Positions 45,848-54,027 of a stretch of 64,000 nt of DNA are shown here, one piece after another (position 1 is the stretch's first letter; each line of letters begins with the position of its first letter). This DNA is from Novosphingobium lentum NBRC 107847 (GTDB taxonomy: Bacteria > Pseudomonadota > Alphaproteobacteria > Sphingomonadales > Sphingomonadaceae), in NCBI RefSeq assembly GCF_001590965.1, contig NZ_BCTW01000013.1, positions 62,001 through 126,000 of the forward strand. Reading direction: 5' to 3'. Position numbers and translations under genes: made by a program. The notes below the pieces were generated by a model. It was given only the letters and a program-made list of their open reading frames with translations. It was not told the DNA's origin and did no database searches.

Positions 45848-46267
45848 ATGGCGATGGCGCTTCTCGATAGCATTCTTACCCCGCTCGCGGCGATCATCGA
45901 CAAAGTGATCCCCGATCCCCGGCAGCGCGATGCGGCCAAGCTGGAACTGCTCAAGCTGCAGGGCACGCAGGAACTGGCGGGGATGCAGAGCCAGCTGTCC
46001 GCGATCATCGCCGAAGCGCAGTCGCCCGATCCGTGGACCAGCCGCGCGCGGCCCGGATTCCTTTACGTGATGTACGTCATGATCCTGTGGTCGCTGCCGA
46101 TGGGGCTGATCGCCGCGTTCCGGCCCGACGCCGCGCGCGACATCGCCAGCGGCATCACCGGCTATCTCGCGGCGTTGCCCGAACCGCTCTACGGCCTGTT
46201 CGGCACCGGCTACCTTGGCTACACGGCGGCGCGCCAGTGGGGCAAAGCCAGGGGCACCGACCGGTAG
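45848..46267 (+). CDS. 3TM holin of gene-transfer-agent type
   Basis: 139 residues. An amphipathic start (MAMALLDSILTPLAAIIDKVIPDPRQRDAAKLELLKLQGTQELAGMQSQL) is followed by SPDPWTSRARPGFLYVMYVMILWSLPMGLI and a third hydrophobic segment near YLAALPEPLYGLFGTGYLGYTAARQWGK. This is the GTA_holin_3TM pattern. Holins make membrane lesions for endolysin release. No capsid, portal or lysin genes are in the window, so it is an orphan, 150 bases after tRNA-Pro. Confidence 0.8.
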   Translation: MAMALLDSILTPLAAIIDKVIPDPRQRDAAKLELLKLQGTQELAGMQSQLSAIIAEAQSPDPWTSRARPGFLYVMYVMILWSLPMGLIAAFRPDAARDIASGITGYLAALPEPLYGLFGTGYLGYTAARQWGKARGTDR

Positions 46268-46289
46268 AGTTTATTCCACTGGCGTGGAA

Positions 46290-46372
46290 GCGGCACCAGC
46301 CCACTCCCCCGGCCCGGCCACCCGACAGGATATCTTATGGGTGGTTGGGCCGAGGGAGTGGGCCGGTGCCGC
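46290..46372. repeat. Long imperfect palindrome
   Basis: Arms of about 34 bases (starting GCGGCACCAGCCCACTCCC and ending GGGAGTGGGCCGGTGCCGC) pair with few mismatches around a 15-base AT-rich loop. It lies after the holin gene. The half-sequence GGCACCAGCCCGCATCC recurs near 62996. Confidence 0.75.
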
Positions 46373-46374
46373 AC

Positions 46375-46397
46375 CTGTTTCAGCCTCGCTGAAACAG
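46375..46397 (+). terminator. Perfect 9-bp hairpin
   Basis: CTGTTTCAG, CCTCG loop, CTGAAACAG, directly after the long palindrome and upstream of the lipoprotein gene. There is no run of T, so it may be structural rather than a terminator. Confidence 0.4.
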
Positions 46398-46494
46398 ACT
46401 CCATTTCCCCTTGGTTAGTTTCGCGTAACCATTTGCTGCTATGGCGTTTGTTCAACCGAAGTATTTTGCCCGGTCGGGCTGAGGAAGCGAACGC

Positions 46495-46875
46495 GTGAAC
46501 AGGCTGAAAGCGGTAGGTTTGGCGGGCATTGCGCTGCTGGGCGGCATGCTCGGCGGTTGTGGCAACGAGCAGGCCGTGCGCGACGCGGCGCTGGAGCGAC
46601 GGCTGGCCGCCGCCGAATCGAAAGCGGACCGCGCCCAGATCAAAGCCGATGCGGCCGCGGCCGATGCGGCGCATCAAACCCCGGCCGAAGTGCCCGAAGC
46701 CGCCGTGGAGGACGACGAAGACGCCGGCCCACCAGCCAACGATCCCGCCGCCGATCTCAACAGCAACAACGATCTGCCCGATACCGAAATGCCACCACCC
46801 CCGCCACCCGCGGTGCCCGACAGTGGTGGTGGTGGCGGCGATTCCCCGCCGCTCCACGGTCCTGCCGTCCATTAA
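46495..46875 (+). CDS. Small acidic lipoprotein
   Basis: 126 residues from a GTG start. Signal sequence with lipobox LGGC, then an Ala/Asp/Glu-rich helix and a proline/glycine-rich tail (PPPPPPAVPDSGGGGGDSPP). No domain is recognised; composition suggests a flexible envelope-anchored protein. Flanked by palindromes upstream and a short tandem repeat downstream. Confidence 0.65.
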   Translation: MNRLKAVGLAGIALLGGMLGGCGNEQAVRDAALERRLAAAESKADRAQIKADAAAADAAHQTPAEVPEAAVEDDEDAGPPANDPAADLNSNNDLPDTEMPPPPPPAVPDSGGGGGDSPPLHGPAVH

Positions 46876-46894
46876 GCGGCCAGCACCCGGGGCG

Positions 46895-46936
46895 GTTGGC
46901 CTGACCCCGTGTTGGCCTGACCCCGTGTTGACCTGA
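46895..46936. repeat. Short tandem repeat GTTGGCCTGACCCCGT
   Basis: Two full 16-base copies and a partial third (GTTGACCTGA) lie between the lipoprotein and aroQ genes. Confidence 0.7.
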
Positions 46937-47013
46937 TCCAGCCCTCGGTCTTGCGTCACGGCGCGCCGGGGCTATCAGGGGCGCCGTTCCACGCCAGCCC
47001 GACAGGTCCGCCG

Positions 47014-47487
47014 ATGCCCGCAACTTCGCAAGACAACACGCCAGACGTTTCCGCCGGTACGACGGTGTTCGTGCTCAACGGGCCGAACCTCAACCTGCTG
47101 GGCATGCGCGAACCGGCGATCTACGGGTCGGACACGCTCGACGACATCGCCGGGATGCTGGAAGATCGTGCGCGCGAACTGGGGCTGCACATCGACATGC
47201 GCCAGTCCAACCATGAAGGCCATCTGGTCGACTGGCTGCACGAAGCGCAGGCCAGCGGCGCCAAGGCGGTGCTGATCAACGCCGGCGCCTATACCCACAC
47301 GAGCGTGGCGCTGCACGATGCGATCAAGGCAATCCGCACCCCGGTGATCGAAATTCACTTGTCCAACCCGCACACGCGCGAACCCTTCCGGCACAAAAGC
47401 TTTGTCGGCATGGCGGCAAAAGGCTCGATCGCGGGATTCGGTGCCCGCAGCTATCTGCTCGGGCTGGAGGCGGCGGCCGGCCTCTGA
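47014..47487 (+). CDS. aroQ: Type II 3-dehydroquinate dehydratase
   Basis: 157 residues, typical for the dodecameric type II enzyme. It converts 3-dehydroquinate to 3-dehydroshikimate in the shikimate pathway. Landmarks: VLNGPNLNLLGMREPAIYG (active-site Arg and Tyr), QSNHEGHLVDWLHEA, NAGAYTHTSVALHDAI and EIHLSNPHTREPFRHKS. An extra ~15-residue N-terminus precedes the core. It lies upstream of accB, an arrangement common in alphaproteobacteria. Confidence 0.95.
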   Translation: MPATSQDNTPDVSAGTTVFVLNGPNLNLLGMREPAIYGSDTLDDIAGMLEDRARELGLHIDMRQSNHEGHLVDWLHEAQASGAKAVLINAGAYTHTSVALHDAIKAIRTPVIEIHLSNPHTREPFRHKSFVGMAAKGSIAGFGARSYLLGLEAAAGL

Positions 47488-47618
47488 ATCGGCCTCTGAA
47501 TCGGCCCGGCCGTCCAGTTTTCCACGATTGCGGGCCGGGTTGCGCGCCCGGCACCCCTTGCCAGCCTTGCCTGCCCCGCGCATAGCGACCGCCAGTTTCG
47601 GATACCGCGAGGAATAAA

Positions 47619-48110
47619 ATGAGCGCCGACAAGGACAGCACCGGCCATGCCGGGCACGGCGAGAAAATGGCCATCGACAGCGCGCTGGTGCGCGAGCTGG
47701 CCGAACTGCTGGGTGAGACCGGCCTGAGCGAGATCGAGGTCGAGGACGGCCATCGCAAGATCCGCGTTGCCCGCACGATGACCGCCGTGGCCGCAGCGCC
47801 CGTGGCCTATGCCGCGCCCGCCGCCGCCGCCCCTGCCGCATCCGCCGCTGCGCCCGCCCCCGTCGCCGACCCGCATGCCAATGCGGTCAAGTCGCCGATG
47901 GTCGGCACCGTCTATCTTTCCGCCGAACCCGGCAGCACGCCGTTCGTCAGCGTCGGCCAGGCGGTCAAGGCCGGCGAGACGCTGGTGATCGTGGAGGCGA
48001 TGAAAGTGATGAACACCATCACCGCACCCGCCGCCGGCACGGTCAAGGCGATCCTGGTCGAAAATGCCCAGCCGGTCGAATACGACCAGCCGCTGGTCGT
48101 GATCGCCTGA
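47619..48110 (+). CDS. accB: Acetyl-CoA carboxylase biotin carboxyl carrier protein
   Basis: 163 residues. N-terminal helix, Ala/Pro linker (about 55-85), then a biotinyl domain with the biotinylation site VEAMKVMN. Carries carboxybiotin between AccC and the carboxyltransferase. Translated with accC, 24 bases apart. Confidence 0.97.
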   Translation: MSADKDSTGHAGHGEKMAIDSALVRELAELLGETGLSEIEVEDGHRKIRVARTMTAVAAAPVAYAAPAAAAPAASAAAPAPVADPHANAVKSPMVGTVYLSAEPGSTPFVSVGQAVKAGETLVIVEAMKVMNTITAPAAGTVKAILVENAQPVEYDQPLVVIA

Positions 48111-48134
48111 TCCGCCGGGACTGAGCGACCAGCC

Positions 48135-49499
48135 ATGGCGATATCCCGCATCCTTATCGCCAATCGCGGCGAGATCGCCCTGCGCATCCACCGCGCGGCG
48201 CACGAAATGGGCATCGAGACGGTCGCGGTGCATTCCACCGCCGATGCCGATGCGATGCACGTGCGGCTGGCCGATCGCGCGGTGTGCATCGGCCCCCCCG
48301 CGGCGCGCGACAGCTACCTCAATGTCGCCGCGATCATCTCGGCGGCCGAAATCAGCGGCGCCGACGCGATCCATCCCGGCTATGGCTTCCTGTCGGAAAA
48401 CGCGCAGTTCGCCGAAATCGTCGAGGCGCACGGGCTGATCTGGATCGGCCCCAAGCCCGAACATATCCGCACCATGGGCGACAAGGTCGAGGCAAAGCGC
48501 ACCGCCGGCGCCCTGGGCCTGCCGCTCGTCCCCGGCTCCGACGGCGCGATCAGCGATCCGGTGGAAGCGGCGAAGATCGCGGCCGAAATCGGCTATCCGG
48601 TGATCATCAAGGCGGCATCGGGCGGCGGCGGACGCGGCATGAAAGTCTGCACCGGGCCGGACGACCTGACCACGCTGATGCAGCAGGCCGGGTCCGAGGC
48701 CAAGGCCGCGTTCGGCGATGCGACGGTCTATCTCGAAAAATACCTCGGCAACCCGCGCCACATCGAATTCCAGATCTTCGGCGATGGCAAGGGCAACGCC
48801 ATCCATCTGGGCGAGCGCGACTGTTCGCTGCAGCGCCGCCACCAGAAAGTGCTGGAAGAAGCGCCCTCGCCCGTGATCGGCGCGACCGAGCGCGATCGCA
48901 TGGGCGGCATCGTCGCGCGCGCGATGGCCGACATGGCCTATCGCGGCGCAGGCACGATCGAGTTCCTGTGGGAAGACGGCGAGTTCTACTTCATCGAGAT
49001 GAACACCCGGCTGCAGGTGGAACACCCGGTGACCGAGGCGATCACCGGGGTCGATCTGGTGCGCGAACAGATCCGCATCGCCGATGGCAAGCCGCTGTCG
49101 GTGGCGCAGGAAGACATCCGCTTCACCGGCCACGCCATCGAATGCCGGATCAACGCCGAAGACCCGATGACCTTCGCGCCCTCGCCCGGGCTGGTGACCA
49201 ACTACCACGCGGCGGGCGGCATGCACGTGCGCGTCGATAGCGGGTTGTATGCGGGCTACCGCATCCCGCCGTACTACGATTCGATGATCGCCAAGCTGAT
49301 CGTCTATGGCCGCACGCGCGAAGGTTGCATCATGCGGCTGCGGCGCGCGTTGCAGGAAATGGTGATCGACGGGGTCAAGACCTCGATCCCGCTGCACCAG
49401 AAGCTGCTGGAGGACCCGACGTTCCTCAACGGCGACTATTCGATCAAGTATCTGGAAGACTGGCTGGCCGCGCAGCAGGCGATACCGCCGCAGGCCTGA
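48135..49499 (+). CDS. accC: Acetyl-CoA carboxylase biotin carboxylase subunit
   Basis: 454 residues. ATP-grasp enzyme: [13 protein letters not shown] start, ATP loop [12 protein letters not shown], catalytic region [26 protein letters not shown]. Carboxylates the biotin on AccB with bicarbonate and ATP, the first step of fatty acid synthesis. Ends 15 bases from the convergent dedA-like gene. Confidence 0.98.
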   Translation: MAISRILIANRGEIALRIHRAAHEMGIETVAVHSTADADAMHVRLADRAVCIGPPAARDSYLNVAAIISAAEISGADAIHPGYGFLSENAQFAEIVEAHGLIWIGPKPEHIRTMGDKVEAKRTAGALGLPLVPGSDGAISDPVEAAKIAAEIGYPVIIKAASGGGGRGMKVCTGPDDLTTLMQQAGSEAKAAFGDATVYLEKYLGNPRHIEFQIFGDGKGNAIHLGERDCSLQRRHQKVLEEAPSPVIGATERDRMGGIVARAMADMAYRGAGTIEFLWEDGEFYFIEMNTRLQVEHPVTEAITGVDLVREQIRIADGKPLSVAQEDIRFTGHAIECRINAEDPMTFAPSPGLVTNYHAAGGMHVRVDSGLYAGYRIPPYYDSMIAKLIVYGRTREGCIMRLRRALQEMVIDGVKTSIPLHQKLLEDPTFLNGDYSIKYLEDWLAAQQAIPPQA

Positions 49500-49514
49500 C
49501 GGGCAAAACGCCGG

Positions 49515-50138
49515 TCAGGTTTCGTCGGTGCCGGGTCCGGCGAGGCGCGGTTTCCATGTCATCACGCGCCACATGTACGCGATCCCGATCGCCACGATCA
49601 GCGCCAGCGCGGCAGGCCCGGTGAACTTCTCCAGCTCGCCGAAATTGCGGCCGAGGTGGAACCCCGCCCAGACCAGCAACGCGTTCCAGATCGTCGCGCC
49701 GGCAAACGTGAACGCCAGGAACTTCACGTGCCCCATCCGCGCCAGCCCCGCAGGCAGCGAGATCAGCGTGCGCATGAACGGCGAAAACCGCATGCCGAAC
49801 ACCACCCACTGGCCATGGCGGCGGAAGAACCGCACCAGCGCCTCCACGCCCGTCCAGTCGAGCGTCAGCCAGCGACCCCAGCGCGTCACGAAAGGGCGCA
49901 ACCGCTCGTACCCGAACGACCGGCCGAGCACGAACCACGCGTAATTGCCCAGCGTCGAGCCGACCGTGCCCGACAGCATCAGCGGGAGCACCTCCATCCG
50001 CCCATGTGCCACCGCGATGCCGCCCACGCCCATGATCAGTTCGGACGGGATCGGTGGAAACACGTTCTCCAGCACCATCAGGAACGCAATGCCCCAATAG
50101 CCGCCGCCTTCGATGAGATGGAAAATCCAGTCGTTCAT
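49515..50138 (-). CDS. DedA family membrane protein
   Basis: 207 residues with about five TM segments. Family landmarks: ENVFPPIPSELIMGVGG, GSTLGNYAWFVLGRSFG and MRFSPFMRTLISLPAGLARM, where the Arg and Pro are conserved. DedA proteins affect membrane-potential maintenance and probably flip polyprenyl or phospholipid carriers. Downstream of gshB with a palindromic repeat between. Confidence 0.9.
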   Translation of the reverse strand: MNDWIFHLIEGGGYWGIAFLMVLENVFPPIPSELIMGVGGIAVAHGRMEVLPLMLSGTVGSTLGNYAWFVLGRSFGYERLRPFVTRWGRWLTLDWTGVEALVRFFRRHGQWVVFGMRFSPFMRTLISLPAGLARMGHVKFLAFTFAGATIWNALLVWAGFHLGRNFGELEKFTGPAALALIVAIGIAYMWRVMTWKPRLAGPGTDET

Positions 50139-50182
50139 GGGTGGGGTAACGTCCGAAACGGGGGGATGGTCCCGACCCTGCG

Positions 50183-50265
50183 CCGCGTCCCCGCGAAGGC
50201 GGGAACCTCAGGCAAACGGGTGCGCTCTGCACCGGCACGAGGTCTCCGCCTTCGCGGGGACGCGG
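50183..50265. repeat. REP-like inverted repeat, family C
   Basis: Arms 50183-50209 and 50239-50265 pair over 27 bases with few mismatches; the core is CCGCGAAGGCGGG/CCGCCTTCGCGG. It lies between gshB and the dedA-like gene. A related half occurs near 62113 (CCCCACGGAGGCGGGGA). Confidence 0.8.
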
Positions 50266-50278
50266 CGGTTGGGGCCAG

Positions 50279-51241
50279 TCAGAGCCTGGCCTCGATCGCA
50301 TCCCAGATCATGCCGGGCGTATCGGTGCCGTTGTAGCGATCGATCGCGACGATGCCGGTGGGCGAGGTCACGTTGATCTCGGTCAGCCATTTGCCGCCGA
50401 TCACGTCGATACCGACAAAGATCAGCCCCATGCGCTTCAGCTCCGCGCCCATTGCCGCGCAGATTTCCTCTTCGCGCGCCGTCAGCGTGGTCGCTTCGGC
50501 ATAGCCGCCAACCGCCAGGTTGGAGCGGAACTCGCCCTCGCCCGGACGGCGGTTGATCGCGCCGGCGACCACGCCGTCGACCAGCACGATGCGCTTGTCG
50601 CCATCGGCCACTTCGGGAAGGAACGGCTGGACCATGAACGGCTCGGGCCAGACCTGTCCGAACAGTTCGGACAGCGCAGACAGGTTGCCGCCATCGGCAT
50701 CGACCTTGAACACCGCCTTGCCGCCGTTGCCGTGCAGCGGCTTGACCACCACCGCGCCGCTGAAGCCGCCCGCCGCCATCTCGAGCTGGAACGCGCGCAC
50801 GTCACGCGCCGCACGGGTGATCAGCGTGGGCGGCATGAACCGCGCGTAGTCGAGCACATAGACCTTTTCGGGCGCATTGCGGACCGATCGGGGATCGTTG
50901 ACCACCAGCGTCTCGCCCTCGAGCCGTTCGAGCAGGTGCGTGGCGGTGATGTAGCCCAGGTCGAACGGCGGGTCCTGCCGCATCAGCACCACGTCGATGT
51001 CATGGCCCAGATCGAGCCGCCGCATTTCGCCCAGCTTGTAGTGGCTGCCTGCGATACGCTGCACCGTCACCGGCGAACAATCGGCAAACACCCGGCCCGC
51101 CTGCCACGCCAGCGTTTTCACGTCGTAATAATACAGCTCGTGCCCGCGCTCCTGCGCGGACAGCATCAGCGCAAAACTGGAATCGCCGCCGATGTTGATC
51201 GAATGAAGCGGGTCCATCTGGACCGCGACGCGAAGGGTCAT
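50279..51241 (-). CDS. gshB: Glutathione synthase
   Basis: 320 residues. Joins gamma-glutamylcysteine and glycine with ATP. Landmarks: N-terminal VAVQMDPLHSINIGGDSSFALMLSAQ, MRQDPPFDLGYITATHLLE, VKPLHGNGGKAVF (ATP-grasp), GVDVIGG-like IFVGIDVIGGKWLTEINVTSPTGI. Product supplies the glutathione used by the GST in this window. Follows rsmI-yraN on the same strand. Confidence 0.96.
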   Translation of the reverse strand: MTLRVAVQMDPLHSINIGGDSSFALMLSAQERGHELYYYDVKTLAWQAGRVFADCSPVTVQRIAGSHYKLGEMRRLDLGHDIDVVLMRQDPPFDLGYITATHLLERLEGETLVVNDPRSVRNAPEKVYVLDYARFMPPTLITRAARDVRAFQLEMAAGGFSGAVVVKPLHGNGGKAVFKVDADGGNLSALSELFGQVWPEPFMVQPFLPEVADGDKRIVLVDGVVAGAINRRPGEGEFRSNLAVGGYAEATTLTAREEEICAAMGAELKRMGLIFVGIDVIGGKWLTEINVTSPTGIVAIDRYNGTDTPGMIWDAIEARL

Positions 51242-51262
51242 ACTGGAAAACCTCGATGATTA

Positions 51263-51383
51263 ACCCGTCCATTCTGAGCGTGTCGAAGGATTGTCCTTCT
51301 TTTGTGCCCAGTCTGGTACTGCACAGTCTGGCGATGCCTCGGAAGAAAAGCAGTGCTTCGACAGGCTCAGCACGGACGGGGTT
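51263..51383. repeat. REP-like inverted repeat, family A
   Basis: Arms around 51263-51292 and 51351-51383 contain GAGCGTGTCGAAGGATTG and CAGTGCTTCGACAGGCTCAG; they pair imperfectly over about 30 bases. Lies between yraN and gshB. Confidence 0.75.
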
Positions 51384-51416
51384 GGATAACGGTCGGAATT
51401 CACACCTGCTGCGGCT

Positions 51417-51773
51417 CTACGGTTGCCAGGCGTTGGTGATGTGGCGTGGCCAGCGCCCCGGCGCAAGCAGCAGCACGTCGATCCGCATGTCATCGCCATC
51501 ACGGACATAGCGCGGTGCCAGCACTTCGGCAGCGCGCGCCACGCGTTGCAGCCGCCGCGCATCGATCGCCAGATCGCGGTCGGCCGCCGTGGCGCGCCAC
51601 TTGACCTCGACGAACGCCACCATGCGCCCGCGCCGCACGATCAGATCGACCTCGCCCGCGCCCACCCGCTGCCGTCGTGCCAACACGCGCCATCCGGCCA
51701 GCCGCAGCCACACCATGGCGAACGTTTCGCCCCGCCGGCCCTGCCGTTCCGCCTCGATGCGGCGCGACGTCAT
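51417..51773 (-). CDS. YraN/UPF0102 family protein, endonuclease-like fold
   Basis: 118 residues with the restriction-endonuclease-like core: RRGETFAMVWLRLAGWRVLARR, GEVDLIVRRGRMVAFVEVKWR (the E-x-D...E-x-K motif). The family is found next to rsmI in many bacteria, with no proven substrate. Its start overlaps the rsmI stop by four bases. Confidence 0.9.
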   Translation of the reverse strand: MTSRRIEAERQGRRGETFAMVWLRLAGWRVLARRQRVGAGEVDLIVRRGRMVAFVEVKWRATAADRDLAIDARRLQRVARAAEVLAPRYVRDGDDMRIDVLLLAPGRWPRHITNAWQP

Positions 51774-52606
51774 GCCTTCAGTTCCAGCGCGCGGGCATAG
51801 AGCGCCTTGCGATCGAGCCCATGCGCCTTGGCGACTTGCGCCGCCGCTTTGGACGTCGGCAAATCGGCCAGCGCGGCGAGCAGTTCATCGTCGAGGCTGG
51901 CCACATCGGGCGCCGGTGTGGCTGCAGGCGGCCCCGCCAGCACCACGATCTCGCCGCGCGGGGGATGCGCAGTATAATGTGCGACCAGATCCTGCACAGG
52001 TCCGGTGCGGCATTCTTCGAACGTCTTGGTCAGTTCGCGCGCCACCGCCAGTTCGCGCCCCGGCAGCCCTGTCGCCATCGCCTCCAGCGTGGCGACCAGC
52101 CGGGGGCCGCTTTCATAGAACACCAGCGTCGCCTTCAACGCCGCGAGTTCGGCCATCGCATCGTCGCGCGCCTTGGCCTTGCTCGGCAGGAACCCGGCGA
52201 ACAGGAAGCGGTCGGTCGGCAATCCCGCCAGCGTCAGCGCGGTGATCGCCGCGCTGGGCCCCGGCAAGCTGGTGATCGCGATGCCGCGTTCGCGCGCGGC
52301 GCGCACCAGCCGGTATCCGGGATCGGAAATCAGCGGGGTTCCCGCATCGCTGACCAGCACGACCGCTTTTTGGACCATTTCGGCGAGCAGGCTTTCGCGC
52401 GCGGCTTCGCTGGCATGATCGTCGTACCGCCGCATCGGTTTCTTGATTGCAAGGTGATTCAGCAACTTGCCCGTGACGCGGCTGTCTTCGCAGGCTACGA
52501 TGTCGCAAGCCTCGAGCACCTGGACAGCCCGGCGCGTGATGTCGCCGAGATTGCCAATCGGGGTGGCGACTATATAGAGCCCGGGGTCAAGAGGAGGCGC
52601 ATCCAT
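51770..52606 (-). CDS. rsmI: 16S rRNA 2'-O-ribose C1402 methyltransferase
   Basis: 278 residues. SAM-dependent tetrapyrrole-methylase fold: LYIVATPIGNLGDITRRA, CEDSRVTGKLL, VSDAGTPLISDPGYRLV and SLPGPSAAITAL. Methylates the ribose of C1402 in the ribosomal P site. The ATG at 52606 gives the usual N-terminus. Divergent from the LpoA-like lipoprotein gene, with 39 bases between starts. Confidence 0.95.
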   Translation of the reverse strand: MDAPPLDPGLYIVATPIGNLGDITRRAVQVLEACDIVACEDSRVTGKLLNHLAIKKPMRRYDDHASEAARESLLAEMVQKAVVLVSDAGTPLISDPGYRLVRAARERGIAITSLPGPSAAITALTLAGLPTDRFLFAGFLPSKAKARDDAMAELAALKATLVFYESGPRLVATLEAMATGLPGRELAVARELTKTFEECRTGPVQDLVAHYTAHPPRGEIVVLAGPPAATPAPDVASLDDELLAALADLPTSKAAAQVAKAHGLDRKALYARALELKA

Positions 52607-52645
52607 GTTCCTCCCAATGGACCGGGTCACGGAGAGCGGCAAGCT

Positions 52646-53812
52646 ATGTTCAAGGGTCAGATCGCGGCGTCCACGCCCGCCATGGGACGCAGCCTGGCGA
52701 TGCTCGGCACGGTCGCGCTGCTCGCCGGGTGCCAGGTGATCCCGCGCGGACCGGCGCAATCGGGCCCCGCGCCCGTGGCGACCGAGGCGGCGCCGCAAGC
52801 CAATGTGCTGCCCACCGACAAGGAGCGCCACCGCGTGGCGCTGCTGGTGCCGTTGTCCGGCCCCAACGGCAGCGTCGGCCAGTCGATCGCCAACGCCACC
52901 ACGATGGCGCTGCTCGATACCAGCGCGCAGAACGTGCGGATCACCACGTATGATACCGCGACCGGCGCCGGGTCGGCCGCCGCGCGCGCCGTGGCCGACG
53001 GCAACAAGCTGATCCTGGGGCCGCTGCTGTCGGACGACGTGGTGGCGGTGTCCAATGTCGCCCGCCCCGCGCACGTGCCGATGATCACGTATTCGAACGA
53101 CACCAGCGTGGCCGATCGCGACGTGTTCGTGATGGGCCAGGTGCCCGGCCAGTCGATCGCCCGCGTGGTCGATTATGCGCACGGCCATGGGGTCAAGCGG
53201 ATCGCGGCGATCGTGCCCACCGGCGTCTATGGCCAGCGCGCGTCGGCTGCGCTCGTCGAATCGGCGCGCGCCAGCGGCATCACGGTGACCGACATCGAGA
53301 CTTACGATCGCGGCAACACCTCGATCGCCAGCGCGGTACGCCGCGCCAAGGACAAAGGACCGATGGACGCGATGCTGATCGCCGACGGCAGCCGCCTGTC
53401 GTTGCAGGCCGCGCCGTTCATCGGCACCGGCGTGCAACTGCTCGGCACCGAACTGTGGAGCGGAGAGGTCAGCATCACTCGCAGCCCGGCGTTGCGCGGG
53501 GCGTGGTTCGCCGCTGTATCCGACACCCGCTTCGGCCGGTTCGAGACCAGCTATCGCCAGCGTTTTGCCGCCGTGCCCTCGCGGCTGGCGACGCTGGGCT
53601 ACGACAGCGTCCTGCTCACCATCAACGTCGCGCGCAGCTGGCGTCCGGGCAGCACGTTCCCCACCGCGCGGCTGTATGACCGCGACGGTTTCATCGGGCT
53701 GGACGGCGTGTTCCGCTTCAACGGTAGCGGCGTGGCCGAACGCGCGATGGAAGTGCGCCAGGTCGGCGCGGGCACCTTCACCATCGCCAGCCCGGCGCCC
53801 GCGCGGTTCTGA
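52646..53812 (+). CDS. Penicillin-binding protein activator, LpoA-like lipoprotein
   Basis: 388 residues. Lipobox LLAGC, then a periplasmic-binding-protein-like domain: HRVALLVPLSGPNGSVGQSIANATTMALLD, KLILGPLLSDDVVAVS, RVVDYAHGHGVKRIAAIVPTGVYGQRAS. Such proteins stimulate class A PBPs from the outer membrane; the rsmI-yraN-lpoA neighbourhood is widely conserved. No PBP gene is nearby. Confidence 0.88.
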   Translation: MFKGQIAASTPAMGRSLAMLGTVALLAGCQVIPRGPAQSGPAPVATEAAPQANVLPTDKERHRVALLVPLSGPNGSVGQSIANATTMALLDTSAQNVRITTYDTATGAGSAAARAVADGNKLILGPLLSDDVVAVSNVARPAHVPMITYSNDTSVADRDVFVMGQVPGQSIARVVDYAHGHGVKRIAAIVPTGVYGQRASAALVESARASGITVTDIETYDRGNTSIASAVRRAKDKGPMDAMLIADGSRLSLQAAPFIGTGVQLLGTELWSGEVSITRSPALRGAWFAAVSDTRFGRFETSYRQRFAAVPSRLATLGYDSVLLTINVARSWRPGSTFPTARLYDRDGFIGLDGVFRFNGSGVAERAMEVRQVGAGTFTIASPAPARF

Positions 53813-53823
53813 TGGTTTCTTGG

Positions 53824-53944
53824 CCCTCTCCCCCTTCAGGGGGAGAGGGTTGGGAGAGGGCGTCGCGCAGGCCGCCCCCCTCTCAACTGCGACTAGCCCG
53901 CTACGCGGCCAAGTCTGCGTATCTCTCCCCCTGCAGGGGAGAGA
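53824..53944. repeat. Double hairpin element, family D
   Basis: A perfect 11-bp hairpin CCCTCTCCCCC-TTCA-GGGGGAGAGGG at 53824-53849 and a 9-bp hairpin TCTCTCCCC-CTGCA-GGGGAGAGA at 53922-53944 bracket about 70 bases. The first hairpin begins 12 bases after the LpoA-like stop and could end transcription. Confidence 0.75.
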
Positions 53945-54027
53945 ACAGTCATGAACCCGCCAACCTTGCGGATAAGCGCGTGCCCCGGGTTGCACGCGTG
54001 AATCCCCGCGTTCTATAGGCGTTCCCC

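Noticed and set aside
45622-46397. tRNA-Pro as an integration site for a prophage holding the holin
   Set aside because: No second tRNA fragment, no integrase and no other phage genes are present; housekeeping genes resume directly.
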